Source: Rhizobacter sp.
GTDB taxonomy: Bacteria > Pseudomonadota > Gammaproteobacteria > Burkholderiales > Burkholderiaceae_C
Length of the DNA stretch: 22,226 nt
Reading direction: 5' to 3'
NCBI GenBank assembly: GCA_014380155.1
Contig: JACMKJ010000040.1
Coordinates: 1-22,226, forward strand
Each line of letters opens with the position of its first letter. The first letter of the stretch is position 1. This document shows, in pieces, positions 15,016-22,226 of this stretch. The notes beneath the pieces are model-generated. The model was not told the origin of the DNA. It saw only the letters and a program-made list of their open reading frames with translations, and did no database searches. The translations under genes and the position numbers were made by a program.

Positions 15016-16626
15016 TTACTGGACGATCACCGTGTACATGCTGGTGCCCGTGTTGTTCCATGCGCCCAGCGAGACGGTGGCACCGGCGTTGAAGCGCTTC
15101 CGGTAAAGGCTGAAGCCACGTGACACGCTGGCGCTCTCGGCCTGGGTGAGGTCGGCGCCGGTGTCGGTCCAGCTGCTGTCGACCCATGACGGCCGCGCGC
15201 GGCGGTTGTCGAGCGCGATGTACACGTCGGCCGGGGCGGCCGTCACGGTGAAGCTGACCAGCGGCGAACCCGTGTAGCCCTTTGACGCGTTCGCGCTGCG
15301 GATCCAGCTGCCCCCGGCCACCAAGGCCGGCACGCTCGAGAAGGTGTAGCTGCGGTCGCCATACGCCAGGTTGCTCGCCTGCAGGTTCTGCTGCACCGAC
15401 CAGGCGGCCGCATTGGCAGCGTCGCTCAGCCGCAGGTTGGACACCTGGGGCTTCGGCGGGACGATCACTTCCCATTGCTCTTCGCCCCGCGGGAATGCAT
15501 TGAGCAAGCTGATGCCGCCCAGCAGCAGCAGGCCCGATGCCTGTGAAGACTGCGTTGGCGTGCCGACCGGCCCGCCCCAGTTGACGCCAAGCCCATTCTG
15601 CGCATCGCGGCTGTTGGCCCACAGGCCATCGGCGCTGGTTTTCAGGAACGCCAGGTACTGCGGTTTGTTGCCCCGGTCAGCGTTATAGAGCCGCGCCAGG
15701 CCCTGGGCGAACATGCCCTTGAAGATGAGCGCGTCGCCGGTGCACCCACCGCCCCACGCGTCGCACACGTCGCGGTAGGTCCCGTTGGGGTGCACCATGC
15801 GGCTCATGGCCGACTCGGCAATGAGCTCGGCGCTGGCCAGGTAGCCGCGGTCACCGGTCAGGCGGAACATCTCTGCCAGGCCGCCGAGGATCACGCCCTG
15901 GTTGTACGACCAGGTGGCCTGCCCGTTGTTCTGGCAACTGCTGTTCAGCCCGTCGTTGATCAGCCCCTGCGCATTGATCATGCCGCTGCGGTTGATGAAC
16001 CAGTCCACCTCCTTGAGCGCCCAGTCGCGGTAGCTGCCCGGGCCAGTGCCATTGGGCGCGCGGCGCGCGAGGCGCGAGGCAGCCAGGAGGAACAGCTCGT
16101 TGGTGATGGCGTTCTTGTAGTTGCGCTCGTCGGTCCACCACAGGCCACCGCCGCAGGTGCTGTCCCAGGCCAGGGTCATGTCGCTGAAGATGGCCTGGGC
16201 TTCGACCAGGAAGGCCCGGTCGCCGGTCACGTCGTACGCGCGCAGCCAGGCGTTGGCGTACCAGCCCATGTCGTCGTAGTACAGCTTGTTCGAGTCGCCC
16301 GAGCGCCACCCGCGGCCGTAGCGCAGAGAGTCATCGATCAGCGTGCGGTACTTCGGGTCGCGGGTGCGCTGGTAGATGTTGATGATGGCGTCGAGCGTCG
16401 GGCCTTTGGTCCAGCCGTTGGCGCGCACGTTGAACCCCGCCAGCAGCTTGGTCATCGCTGCGGTTTCGCGGGCTTCGGCCACCGGGTCGATGGCGGCGGC
16501 GACCTCGCGCCCCGTGTCGGGTGCCGCTGGCGACGCAGCGGGGTTGGCATCGTTTGTCGCTCCGCCGCAACCGGCGATGAGGGCGGCCGCAGCCAAGGCT
16601 GCGAGCATTGCAAGTGGTGTGTTCAA
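15016..16626 (-). CDS. Glycoside hydrolase family 76 lipoprotein (alpha-1,6-mannanase family)
   Basis: A 536-residue secreted enzyme. The TTG at 16626 has AGGAG six bases upstream and starts a lipoprotein signal (NTPLAMLAALAAAALIAGC) with acylated Cys20, followed by a disordered linker rich in N, P, A and S. The catalytic domain (about 60-400) has YYDDMGW with the Asp118-Asp119 pair typical of GH76, GGGLWWTDERNYKNAITNELF (159-179) and TWSYNQGVILGGL (238-250), all typical of the (alpha/alpha)6 fold. A C-terminal beta-rich module (about 410-536) with VYIALDNRRARPSW may bind carbohydrate. GH76 enzymes cut alpha-1,6-mannan, a fungal wall polymer. The gene faces puuB with three bases between stops, opposite to the polyamine genes, so it looks unrelated or inserted. 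No transport or sugar-metabolism neighbours are seen. Confidence 0.9.
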   Translation of the reverse strand: MNTPLAMLAALAAAALIAGCGGATNDANPAASPAAPDTGREVAAAIDPVAEARETAAMTKLLAGFNVRANGWTKGPTLDAIINIYQRTRDPKYRTLIDDSLRYGRGWRSGDSNKLYYDDMGWYANAWLRAYDVTGDRAFLVEAQAIFSDMTLAWDSTCGGGLWWTDERNYKNAITNELFLLAASRLARRAPNGTGPGSYRDWALKEVDWFINRSGMINAQGLINDGLNSSCQNNGQATWSYNQGVILGGLAEMFRLTGDRGYLASAELIAESAMSRMVHPNGTYRDVCDAWGGGCTGDALIFKGMFAQGLARLYNADRGNKPQYLAFLKTSADGLWANSRDAQNGLGVNWGGPVGTPTQSSQASGLLLLGGISLLNAFPRGEEQWEVIVPPKPQVSNLRLSDAANAAAWSVQQNLQASNLAYGDRSYTFSSVPALVAGGSWIRSANASKGYTGSPLVSFTVTAAPADVYIALDNRRARPSWVDSSWTDTGADLTQAESASVSRGFSLYRKRFNAGATVSLGAWNNTGTSMYTVIVQ

Positions 16627-16658
16627 GCGCGTCTCCTGTGTCGATCGATGCAAGCACA

Positions 16659-16687
16659 AATAGAATAAATGTTCTTGCATTAATCAA
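16659..16687 (-). promoter_or_regulatory. Possible sigma-70-type promoter of the GH76 gene
   Basis: On the minus strand TTGATT (16687-16682) and TCTATT (16664-16659) are 17 bases apart in a locally AT-rich stretch. The start site would fall about 25 bases before the TTG start, leaving room for AGGAG. Both boxes deviate from consensus, so this is tentative. Confidence 0.35.
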
Positions 16688-16834
16688 TGTAGAACGTATG
16701 TTTCACAACGTCCAGCATCGAATGGTGTCGAGATGTGCTGCCACGAAGCGCTATCACCGAGACACAGAAAACGGGGCAATAGGCAGGCGATGACCTTGCC
16801 CACACGGCGCCAGTGTTGACTTCGGCGTTGGGCC

Positions 16835-16850
16835 GGGCACACTCATTGCT
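16835..16850 (+). promoter_or_regulatory. Sigma-54 (-24/-12) promoter of puuD
   Basis: GGGCACACTCATTGCT fits the sigma-54 consensus TGGCAC-R-N4-TTGC-W at every specified base except the first. The invariant GG (16836-16837) and GC (16848-16849) are exactly ten bases apart. Transcription would start near 16861, about 50 bases before the puuD ATG. No enhancer-binding site could be assigned upstream. Confidence 0.75.
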
Positions 16851-16909
16851 CTCACACGGTATGCAGAAAGCCCAGTGCGCCGGCCAAGAACCGCAGCGCA
16901 GCAAGCCCA

Positions 16910-17707
16910 ATGAACACCCTCTCTCACGCTGCACCGGCCTCGAAGCCGGTCGTCCTCATCCCCGCCTGCAACCGCATGATCGGGGCGCACCCCTTCCACG
17001 TTGCCGGCAAGAAATACATCGACGCGGTTCGCCTGGGCGGCTGCCTGCCGCTCATCGTGCCCTTCGTCCATTCGACTGAAGTCGATGAACTGCTCGACCA
17101 TGCCGATGGCGTGCTGCTGACGGGCTCTCCCTCCAACGTGCACCCCAGCCACTTCGGCGAAGAGGTACACGACACCACCCTGCCGCTCGACATCGATCGC
17201 GACGCCTGGACGCTGCCGCTGATCCCGCGGGCGCTGCAGCGCGGCATTCCGCTCTTCGCCATCTGCCGCGGCTTCCAGGAGGCCAACGTCGCCCTCGGTG
17301 GCAGCCTCTACCAGGCGGTACAAGAGGTGCCCGGCCAGCGCGACCACCGCGGTGCCACCGACGGCACCGCCGAAGCGCAGTACGCGTTTGCGCACGAAGT
17401 GCACGTCGAGGTGGGTGGCTTGCTCGCCTCCATCGTCGACCAGCCCGAGTTCCAGGTGAACTCGGTGCATGGCCAGGGTGTCAAGAAACTCGCACCCGGC
17501 CTGCGTGTCGAGGCACGTGCGCCCGACGGTTTGGTCGAGGCCTTTTCGATGCCCGACGCCCAATCGTTCAACCTGTGCGTGCAGTGGCACCCCGAGTGGC
17601 AAGCCGCGCACAACCCGATTTCGCTGAAGCTGTTCAAGGCCTTCGGCGCGGCATGCCAGTCCTTCAGAGACCGCCACAGGGAACCCCACCACGACCCTGA
17701 CCGATAG
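16910..17707 (+). CDS. puuD: Gamma-glutamyl-GABA hydrolase (class I glutamine amidotransferase fold)
   Basis: A 265-residue peptidase C26-type hydrolase. In E. coli, PuuD releases glutamate from gamma-glutamyl-GABA to give GABA, the last step of the gamma-glutamylated putrescine route. The nucleophile lies in FAICRGFQ (Cys119), and His227 and Glu229 of VQWHPEW complete the triad. GVLLTGSPSNVHP (67-79) and HGQGVKKLAPGL (187-198) are typical of this branch. The ATG at 16910 has only a weak ribosome site but starts a normal N-terminus, and upstream is non-coding. A strong sigma-54 promoter lies 60 bases upstream. It probably begins a puuD-puuA-spuC transcript, though a hairpin-rich 109-base gap intervenes before puuA. 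Confidence 0.92.
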   Translation: MNTLSHAAPASKPVVLIPACNRMIGAHPFHVAGKKYIDAVRLGGCLPLIVPFVHSTEVDELLDHADGVLLTGSPSNVHPSHFGEEVHDTTLPLDIDRDAWTLPLIPRALQRGIPLFAICRGFQEANVALGGSLYQAVQEVPGQRDHRGATDGTAEAQYAFAHEVHVEVGGLLASIVDQPEFQVNSVHGQGVKKLAPGLRVEARAPDGLVEAFSMPDAQSFNLCVQWHPEWQAAHNPISLKLFKAFGAACQSFRDRHREPHHDPDR

Positions 17708-17710
17708 TGA

Positions 17711-17770
17711 CCCCCTGGTCGCTACGCTCCCGCCCCAGACGGGGCGCCGCCCGGCTTGGGGCGGCTCGAC
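17711..17770. repeat. REP-like tandem hairpins between puuD and puuA
   Basis: Two GC-rich hairpins stand side by side: GCCCC-AGAC-GGGGC (17732-17745) and GCCGCCC-GGCTTG-GGGCGGC (17746-17765), preceded by CCCCCTGGTCGCTACGCTCC. The composition resembles extragenic repeats I recall as frequent in Burkholderiales; that is memory, not a search. It may lower or tune readthrough into puuA. Confidence 0.6.
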
Positions 17771-17816
17771 GCCGGACATCGGCGTGTCTCAGTAAAACTC
17801 AAAAACAGGTGATCCC

Positions 17817-19184
17817 ATGGTGGACAAGAACAACTTCAACTTCAGCGACCTGGAGCAGTGGCTCAACGACAGGCGCGTGACCGAGATCGAGTGCCTCGTG
17901 CCCGACCTCACCGGCGTGGCCCGCGGCAAGATCCTGCCGCGCGAAAAATTCACCGAGGACCGCGGCATGCGGTTGCCCGAGGCCATCGTGGCGATCGGGG
18001 TGACCGGTGAATTCCCCGAGGAAGGCCCGTACTACGACGTGATCCACGCGACCGACCGCGACATGCACCTGCGCCCAGACCCAAGCACGGTGCGCATCGT
18101 GCCCTGGGCCGTCGACCCGACGGCGCAGATCCTGCACGACTGTTTCGATCGCGACGGCAAGATGATTCCGTACGCACCGCGCTCGGTGCTGCGCAACATC
18201 TGCGACCTCTACGCCGCCGAGGGCTGGGACCCGGTGGTCGCCCCCGAGCTCGAGTTCTATCTCATCGAGCGCAACTCCGACCCCAACACCCCGCTGCGCC
18301 CGCCCAAGGGCCGAAGTGGCCGCGCCGAGACCTCGCGCCAGGCGTATTCGATCGACGCGGTGAACGAGTTCGACCCGCTGTTCGAAGACATCTACGCCTA
18401 CTGCGAGCAGATGGAGTTGAACGTCGACACCCTCATCCACGAGGTCGGCGCGGGCCAGATGGAGATCAACTTCTTCCACGACCATCCGCTGGGGTTAGCC
18501 GACGAGGTGTTCTTCTTCAAGCGCACCATCCGCGAGGCGGCACTGCGCCACGAGATGTATGCCACCTTCATGGCCAAGCCCATGGCCAACGAGCCCGGCA
18601 GCGCGATGCATGTGCACCAGAGCATCTTGAACAAGGCGACCGGCAAGAACATCTTCAGCAACCCCGATGGGTCGCCGAGCAAGGAGTTCTTCTGGTACAT
18701 CGGCGGCCTGCAAAAGTACACGCCCGCCGCGATGGCGCTGTTTGCGCCCTACGTCAACTCGTATCGGCGGCTCGCGCGCTCGACCGCTGCGCCCATCAAC
18801 ATCCAGTGGGGCACCGACAACCGCACCGTCGGCATTCGTTCGCCGGTGGCCACGCCTGCCGCACGGCGCATTGAAAACCGCGTGATCGGCGCCGACGCCA
18901 ACCCCTACGTGGCACTCGCCGCGACCCTGGCCTGTGGCTACCTCGGCATGAAAAACAAGATCGAGCCGGCCGCCGAATGCAAAGGCGACGCCTACCTCTC
19001 CGAGTACCAGTTGCCACGCTCGCTGAGTGAAGCGCTGGGCTGGCTTGCCGATGAAAAAGACCTGCACGATGTGCTCGGCAAATCCTTCATCACGGTGTAC
19101 TCCGAGGTCAAGGAGATCGAGCACGACGAGTTCATGAAAGTCATCTCGCCGTGGGAGCGCGAGCACCTGCTGCTTCACGTCTGA
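17817..19184 (+). CDS. puuA: Gamma-glutamylputrescine synthetase (glutamine synthetase family)
   Basis: Ligates glutamate to putrescine with ATP, the entry step of the Puu pathway. The 455-residue product has the glutamine-synthetase fold: a beta-grasp N-terminal domain (about 20-110), PELEFYL (143-149) and GAGQMEINF (211-219) with metal-binding glutamates, SAMHVHQSI (262-270), and NRTVGIRSP in the glutamate/ATP site. GlnA would be about 470 residues with the NRSA adenylylation-type loop; this sequence instead resembles the PuuA/GlnA-like group, and puuD and puuB nearby support the assignment. The ATG at 17817 follows AGGTG; a GTG directly after it is possible. It ends 13 bases before spuC, so the two are co-transcribed. 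Confidence 0.9.
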   Translation: MVDKNNFNFSDLEQWLNDRRVTEIECLVPDLTGVARGKILPREKFTEDRGMRLPEAIVAIGVTGEFPEEGPYYDVIHATDRDMHLRPDPSTVRIVPWAVDPTAQILHDCFDRDGKMIPYAPRSVLRNICDLYAAEGWDPVVAPELEFYLIERNSDPNTPLRPPKGRSGRAETSRQAYSIDAVNEFDPLFEDIYAYCEQMELNVDTLIHEVGAGQMEINFFHDHPLGLADEVFFFKRTIREAALRHEMYATFMAKPMANEPGSAMHVHQSILNKATGKNIFSNPDGSPSKEFFWYIGGLQKYTPAAMALFAPYVNSYRRLARSTAAPINIQWGTDNRTVGIRSPVATPAARRIENRVIGADANPYVALAATLACGYLGMKNKIEPAAECKGDAYLSEYQLPRSLSEALGWLADEKDLHDVLGKSFITVYSEVKEIEHDEFMKVISPWEREHLLLHV

Positions 19185-19197
19185 ACCATTCACCACC

Positions 19198-20583
19198 ATG
19201 ACCCTCAGCACTGCACGCACCACCCAAGACTGGCAAGCCGCCGACGCGGCGCACTACCTCCACCCCTTCACCGATTTCAAGTCTCTCGCCAAGAAGGGAT
19301 CGCGCGTCATCACCAAGGCCGACAACATCTACCTGTGGGACAGCGAGGGCCACAAAATCCTCGATGCGATGTCGGGCCTATGGTGCGTGAACGTCGGCTA
19401 CGGCCAGCAGGAGCTGATCGACGCGGCCACGAACCAGCTCAAGACCCTGCCCTTCTACAACTCCTTCTTCCAGACGGCCACGCCGCCGGCCATCGAGCTG
19501 GCCGAGCTGCTGGCGCAGGTCACGCCGCCGCAGTTCAAGCATGTGTTCTTCGCCGGTTCGGGCTCGGAGGCCAACGACACCATCGTGCGCATGGTGCGCC
19601 GCTACTGGGACTTGCAAGGCCAGCCGCAGCGCAGCGTGATCATCAGCCGCCACAACGCCTACCACGGCTCCACCATGGCGGGCGCGTCGCTCGGTGGCAT
19701 GAGCGGCATGCACGAACAAGGTGGGCTGCCCATCCCCGGCATCGTTCACATCGAACAGCCGTTCTGGTTCGAGAGCGATCGAAAGCTGAGCCGTGACGAG
19801 TTCGGCCTCAAGGCAGCGCGTGCGCTCGAAGCCAAGATCCTCGAGGTGGGTGCCGACAAGGTTGCCGCTTTCATCGGCGAGCCCATCCAAGGTGCCGGTG
19901 GGGTGATCGTGCCGCCCGCCACCTATTGGCCCGAGATCCAGCGCATTTGCGACAAGCACGGCATCCTGCTGATCGCCGACGAGGTCATCACCGGCTTCGG
20001 TCGCACCGGCAACTGGTTCGGCTGCGAAACCCTGGGCTTCAAGCCCGACCTGATGACCTTTGCCAAGGGCGTGAGCTCAGGCTACATCCCGCTCGGCGGG
20101 GTGATGGTGGGCGAGCGTGTCGCACGTGTGCTCATCGACAAGGGCGGCGAGTTCAATCATGGCTACACCTACTCCGGCCACCCTGTGGCCTGCGCAGTGG
20201 CCGTGGCCAACATCAAGTTCATCCAGCGTGAACGCCTGGTGGAGCGCGTGCGCGAAGAACTCGGCCCCTACCTCGCGAAGAAGTTTGCCGAGCTGGGCGA
20301 GCACCCCTTGATCGGCGAGGCCCAGACCTGCGGCCTGATGGGCGCATTGCAGATCGTCAAGAACAAGACGACGCTCGAAACCTTCGACGGCAAGCTCGAA
20401 GTCGGCATGCTCTGTCGCGCCCACTGCTTCGGCAACGGCCTGATCATGCGCGCCGTCGGCGACCGCATGATCATCGCGCCACCGTTGGTGATGACGCTGG
20501 CCCAGATCGACGAGATGGCCGCGCTCATCCGCAAGTGTCTCGATTTGACACAGGCCGAGCTGAAGCAAAAAGGCTATCTGTAG
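19198..20583 (+). CDS. spuC: Putrescine:pyruvate aminotransferase
   Basis: A 461-residue class III transaminase. Pseudomonas SpuC converts putrescine and pyruvate to 4-aminobutanal and alanine. This protein follows SpuC closely through long segments: YLWDSEGHKILDAMSGLWCVNVGYG (45-69), FFAGSGSEANDT (117-128), GASLGGMSGMHEQGGLPIPG (162-181), IADEVITGFGRTG (259-271, Asp261), MTFAKG with Schiff-base Lys290, HGYTYSGHPV and NGLIMRAVGDRMIIAPPLV. Residues match beyond general family signatures. The start ATG at 19198 is 13 bases after puuA, with no good Shine-Dalgarno, so translation may be coupled. Its presence beside puuA gives a second putrescine exit that does not use gamma-glutamylation. A sigma-54 promoter for potF begins just past its stop. 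Confidence 0.92.
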   Translation: MTLSTARTTQDWQAADAAHYLHPFTDFKSLAKKGSRVITKADNIYLWDSEGHKILDAMSGLWCVNVGYGQQELIDAATNQLKTLPFYNSFFQTATPPAIELAELLAQVTPPQFKHVFFAGSGSEANDTIVRMVRRYWDLQGQPQRSVIISRHNAYHGSTMAGASLGGMSGMHEQGGLPIPGIVHIEQPFWFESDRKLSRDEFGLKAARALEAKILEVGADKVAAFIGEPIQGAGGVIVPPATYWPEIQRICDKHGILLIADEVITGFGRTGNWFGCETLGFKPDLMTFAKGVSSGYIPLGGVMVGERVARVLIDKGGEFNHGYTYSGHPVACAVAVANIKFIQRERLVERVREELGPYLAKKFAELGEHPLIGEAQTCGLMGALQIVKNKTTLETFDGKLEVGMLCRAHCFGNGLIMRAVGDRMIIAPPLVMTLAQIDEMAALIRKCLDLTQAELKQKGYL

Positions 20584-20595
20584 AAACGGCGCGTG

Positions 20596-20610
20596 TGGCA
20601 CGGGGTTTGC
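20596..20610 (+). promoter_or_regulatory. Sigma-54 (-24/-12) promoter of potF
   Basis: TGGCACGGGGTTTGC matches the sigma-54 consensus TGGCACG-N4-TTGC at every specified base. GG (20597-20598) and GC (20609-20610) are exactly ten bases apart. It starts 13 bases after the spuC stop. Transcription would begin near 20622, about 60 bases before the potF ATG. Activator sites, if any, would lie inside spuC. Confidence 0.82.
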
Positions 20611-20684
20611 CTGTACAGCCGGGGTACGACGCGCTGCCTAGACTGGCGCAGATTGATCGAGGTCTCAACATGAAGGAGAAGGCA

Positions 20685-21797
20685 ATGAAGCAGGTGTTCG
20701 GCGCTCTGGGTTTGGCTCTTTCTGCAACCGCTGTACTGTGGGCACCGCCAGCGGCGGCGCAGGAAGAAGAGAAGGTTCTGAACATCTACAACTGGTCCGA
20801 CTACATCGCTGAAGACACGATCAAGAACTTCGAAAAAGAGACCGGCATCAAGGTCCGCTACGACAACTTCGACAACAACGAGATCGTCCACGCCAAGCTG
20901 GTGGCCGGCAAGACGGGCTACGACATCGTCGTCCCCTCGTCGCACTGGGCCAAGCTGCAGGTCGATGGCGGCCTGCTGCGCAAGATCGACCGCGCGCAAG
21001 TGCCCAACTACAAGAACCTCGACCCCGACGTTCAGGCCCAGCTCGCCAAGCTCGACCCGGGCAACCAGTACATGGTCAACTGGCTGTGGGGCTACACCAC
21101 GGTGGGCATCAACGTCGACAAGGTGAAAGCGGCCCTCGGCAGCACCCCCATGCCCGACAACGCCTGGGACCTGGTCTTCAAGCCCGAGTACATCAGCAAG
21201 CTCAAGAGCTGCGGCGTGTCCTTCCTCGACTCGCCCACCGAAGTGGTGCCTGCCGCTCTGTACTACCTGGGCAAGCCGGCTTACAGCAAGACCGCGTCTG
21301 ACTACACCGCCGCGTCCAACCTGCTCAAGAGCATCCGCCCGCATGTCACGTTATTCAGCTCGTCGGGCTACATCAACGACATGGCCAGCGGCTCCATCTG
21401 CCTGGCGCTCGGGTGGTCGGGTGACATCAACATCGCCCGCCAGCGTGCCATCGACGGCAAGACCGGCCAGAAAATCGAAGCCTTGCTGCCCAAGACCGGC
21501 GGCCTGCTTTTCTTCGACGTGATGGTCATCCCCACCGACGCCGCGCACCCAAACAATGCGCACAAGTTCATCAACTACATGCTTCGCCCCGAGGTGAGCG
21601 CCGCGCTCACCAACAAGGTGTTTTACGCCAACGCCAACAAGGAGTCGAAGAAGCTCATCAAGCCCGAAGTGGCGAACAACCCGACGGTGTTCCCGCCTGA
21701 GGCCGAGATGAAGAAGATGTCGGCCCCCGATGCGATTGCCAACGACCTGCGTCGCCTGATGACGCGAACCTACACCTCGTTCAAGACCGGGCTGTGA
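20685..21797 (+). CDS. potF: Putrescine/polyamine ABC transporter periplasmic binding protein
   Basis: A 370-residue solute-binding protein of the PotF/PotD/SpuD group that delivers putrescine to a PotGHI-type importer. The signal peptide (MKQVFGALGLALSATAVLWAPPAAA) ends near 25. NIYNWSDYI (33-41) and LGWSGDINIARQRA carry the Trp, Ser and Asp residues known to hold the diamine in PotF; GYDIVVPSSHW and NWLWGYTTVGIN are further family segments. An upstream ATG at 20670 would add five residues (MKEKA), but AAGGAG at 20673-20678 is well placed for the ATG at 20685, which I chose. It has its own sigma-54 promoter and overlaps potG by one base (TGATG). Putrescine rather than spermidine is favoured by the pathway context. 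Confidence 0.93.
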   Translation: MKQVFGALGLALSATAVLWAPPAAAQEEEKVLNIYNWSDYIAEDTIKNFEKETGIKVRYDNFDNNEIVHAKLVAGKTGYDIVVPSSHWAKLQVDGGLLRKIDRAQVPNYKNLDPDVQAQLAKLDPGNQYMVNWLWGYTTVGINVDKVKAALGSTPMPDNAWDLVFKPEYISKLKSCGVSFLDSPTEVVPAALYYLGKPAYSKTASDYTAASNLLKSIRPHVTLFSSSGYINDMASGSICLALGWSGDINIARQRAIDGKTGQKIEALLPKTGGLLFFDVMVIPTDAAHPNNAHKFINYMLRPEVSAALTNKVFYANANKESKKLIKPEVANNPTVFPPEAEMKKMSAPDAIANDLRRLMTRTYTSFKTGL

Positions 21798-22226
21798 TGC
21801 TGAAAGAAATGAGCGCGGCGCCGCCGCCGAAGCCTGCAGACACGTCCGCATTTCTCCAGATCCGCGACGTCGTCAAGGATTTCAGCGGCTACAAGGCCGT
21901 CAACAACGTCAGCATCGACATCGCCAAGGGCGAGATCTTCGCCCTGCTCGGCTCCTCGGGCTGCGGCAAGACCACGCTCCTGCGCATGTTGGCCGGCTTC
22001 GAGACACCCACCTCCGGCAAGATCATCCTCAACGGGCAAGACCTCGCAGGGCAGGAGCCCCGCGAGCGGCCGTTGAACATGATGTTCCAGAGCTACGCGC
22101 TCTTCCCGCACCTCACGGTGTGGGACAACATCGCCTTCGGCCTGCGCCGTGAAGGCCTGGCCAAGGACAAGGTGGCCGAGCGGGTGGAGGCCATGCTCAA
22201 GCTGGTGCAGCTGGGCACGTTTGCCA
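21797..22226 (+). CDS. potG: Putrescine ABC transporter ATP-binding protein, N-terminal part (cut by window edge)
   Basis: The first 143 residues of an ABC ATPase of the PotA/PotG type that powers polyamine import. Walker A GSSGCGKTT (52-60) and the Q-loop MMFQSYALFPHLTV (95-108, Gln98) are present; the signature motif, Walker B and C-terminal regulatory domain lie beyond the window. RDVVKDFSGYKAVNNVSIDIAKGEIFALLG is typical of the group. The ATG at 21797 shares its A with the potF stop (TGATG), so translation is coupled. An internal ATG at 21809 is a weaker alternative. The permease genes potH and potI are expected downstream but are not visible. Confidence 0.93.
   Translation, partial: MLKEMSAAPPPKPADTSAFLQIRDVVKDFSGYKAVNNVSIDIAKGEIFALLGSSGCGKTTLLRMLAGFETPTSGKIILNGQDLAGQEPRERPLNMMFQSYALFPHLTVWDNIAFGLRREGLAKDKVAERVEAMLKLVQLGTFA

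Noticed and set aside
1..22226. CRISPR arrays, tRNA/rRNA genes, insertion sequences or prophage
   Set aside because: No regularly spaced direct repeats, no cloverleaf or rRNA sequence recognised, and no transposase, integrase or phage protein in any frame.

Overview
The window is GC-rich chromosomal DNA of a betaproteobacterium, most likely order Burkholderiales. The basis is the gene order holB-tmk-mltG facing ygfZ, a DUF4936-type small protein, heavily GC-biased codon third positions, and GC-rich hairpins between genes that resemble the extragenic repeats common in that order. No species can be named from sequence alone. I see no tRNA, rRNA, CRISPR array, transposase or phage gene. Twenty-three protein genes are supported; holB at the left edge and potG at the right edge are cut by the window ends.

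Left block (1-4571), housekeeping: a minus-strand operon mltG-tmk-holB (cell-wall lytic transglycosylase, thymidylate kinase, DNA polymerase III delta-prime), joined by ATGA-type or stop/start overlaps. It diverges from ygfZ, a DUF4936 gene and an NRDE/TANGO2-family gene.

Second block (4595-6406): a compact four-gene plus-strand cassette. It encodes a small exported Cys/His/Met-rich protein, a probable outer-membrane beta-barrel, a periplasmic heavy-metal-associated (MerP-like) protein and a MerT-like membrane protein with a Cys-Cys pair in its first helix and a second cysteine pair in a loop. It looks like a metal-handling system, but there is no MerR regulator or MerA reductase in the window. 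This is the best candidate here for an under-described system. A hairpin at 6418-6443 separates it from the convergent next operon.

Third block (6429-9457): an HSL-type esterase and a hot-dog thioesterase fused to a GNAT acetyltransferase on the minus strand, divergent from an iron-type alcohol dehydrogenase. A 307-base gap (9458-9764) follows, with inverted repeats and the aceA terminator. Isocitrate lyase (aceA, minus strand) comes next. The AT-rich gap between aceA and speB contains a perfect 14-bp palindrome and other dyads likely to be regulatory.

Right block (11361-22226), polyamine use: speB-type ureohydrolase, an omega-aminotransferase, puuB, puuD, puuA, spuC, potF and potG. Together they suggest agmatine to putrescine, putrescine import, and two routes from putrescine toward GABA: gamma-glutamylation (PuuA-PuuB-PuuD) and direct transamination (SpuC). 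The aldehyde dehydrogenase that both routes need is not in the window. Two near-consensus sigma-54 (-24/-12) promoters, before puuD and before potF, tie the cluster to nitrogen-type control. A GH76 (alpha-1,6-mannanase family) lipoprotein gene sits on the opposite strand inside the cluster, between puuB and puuD.
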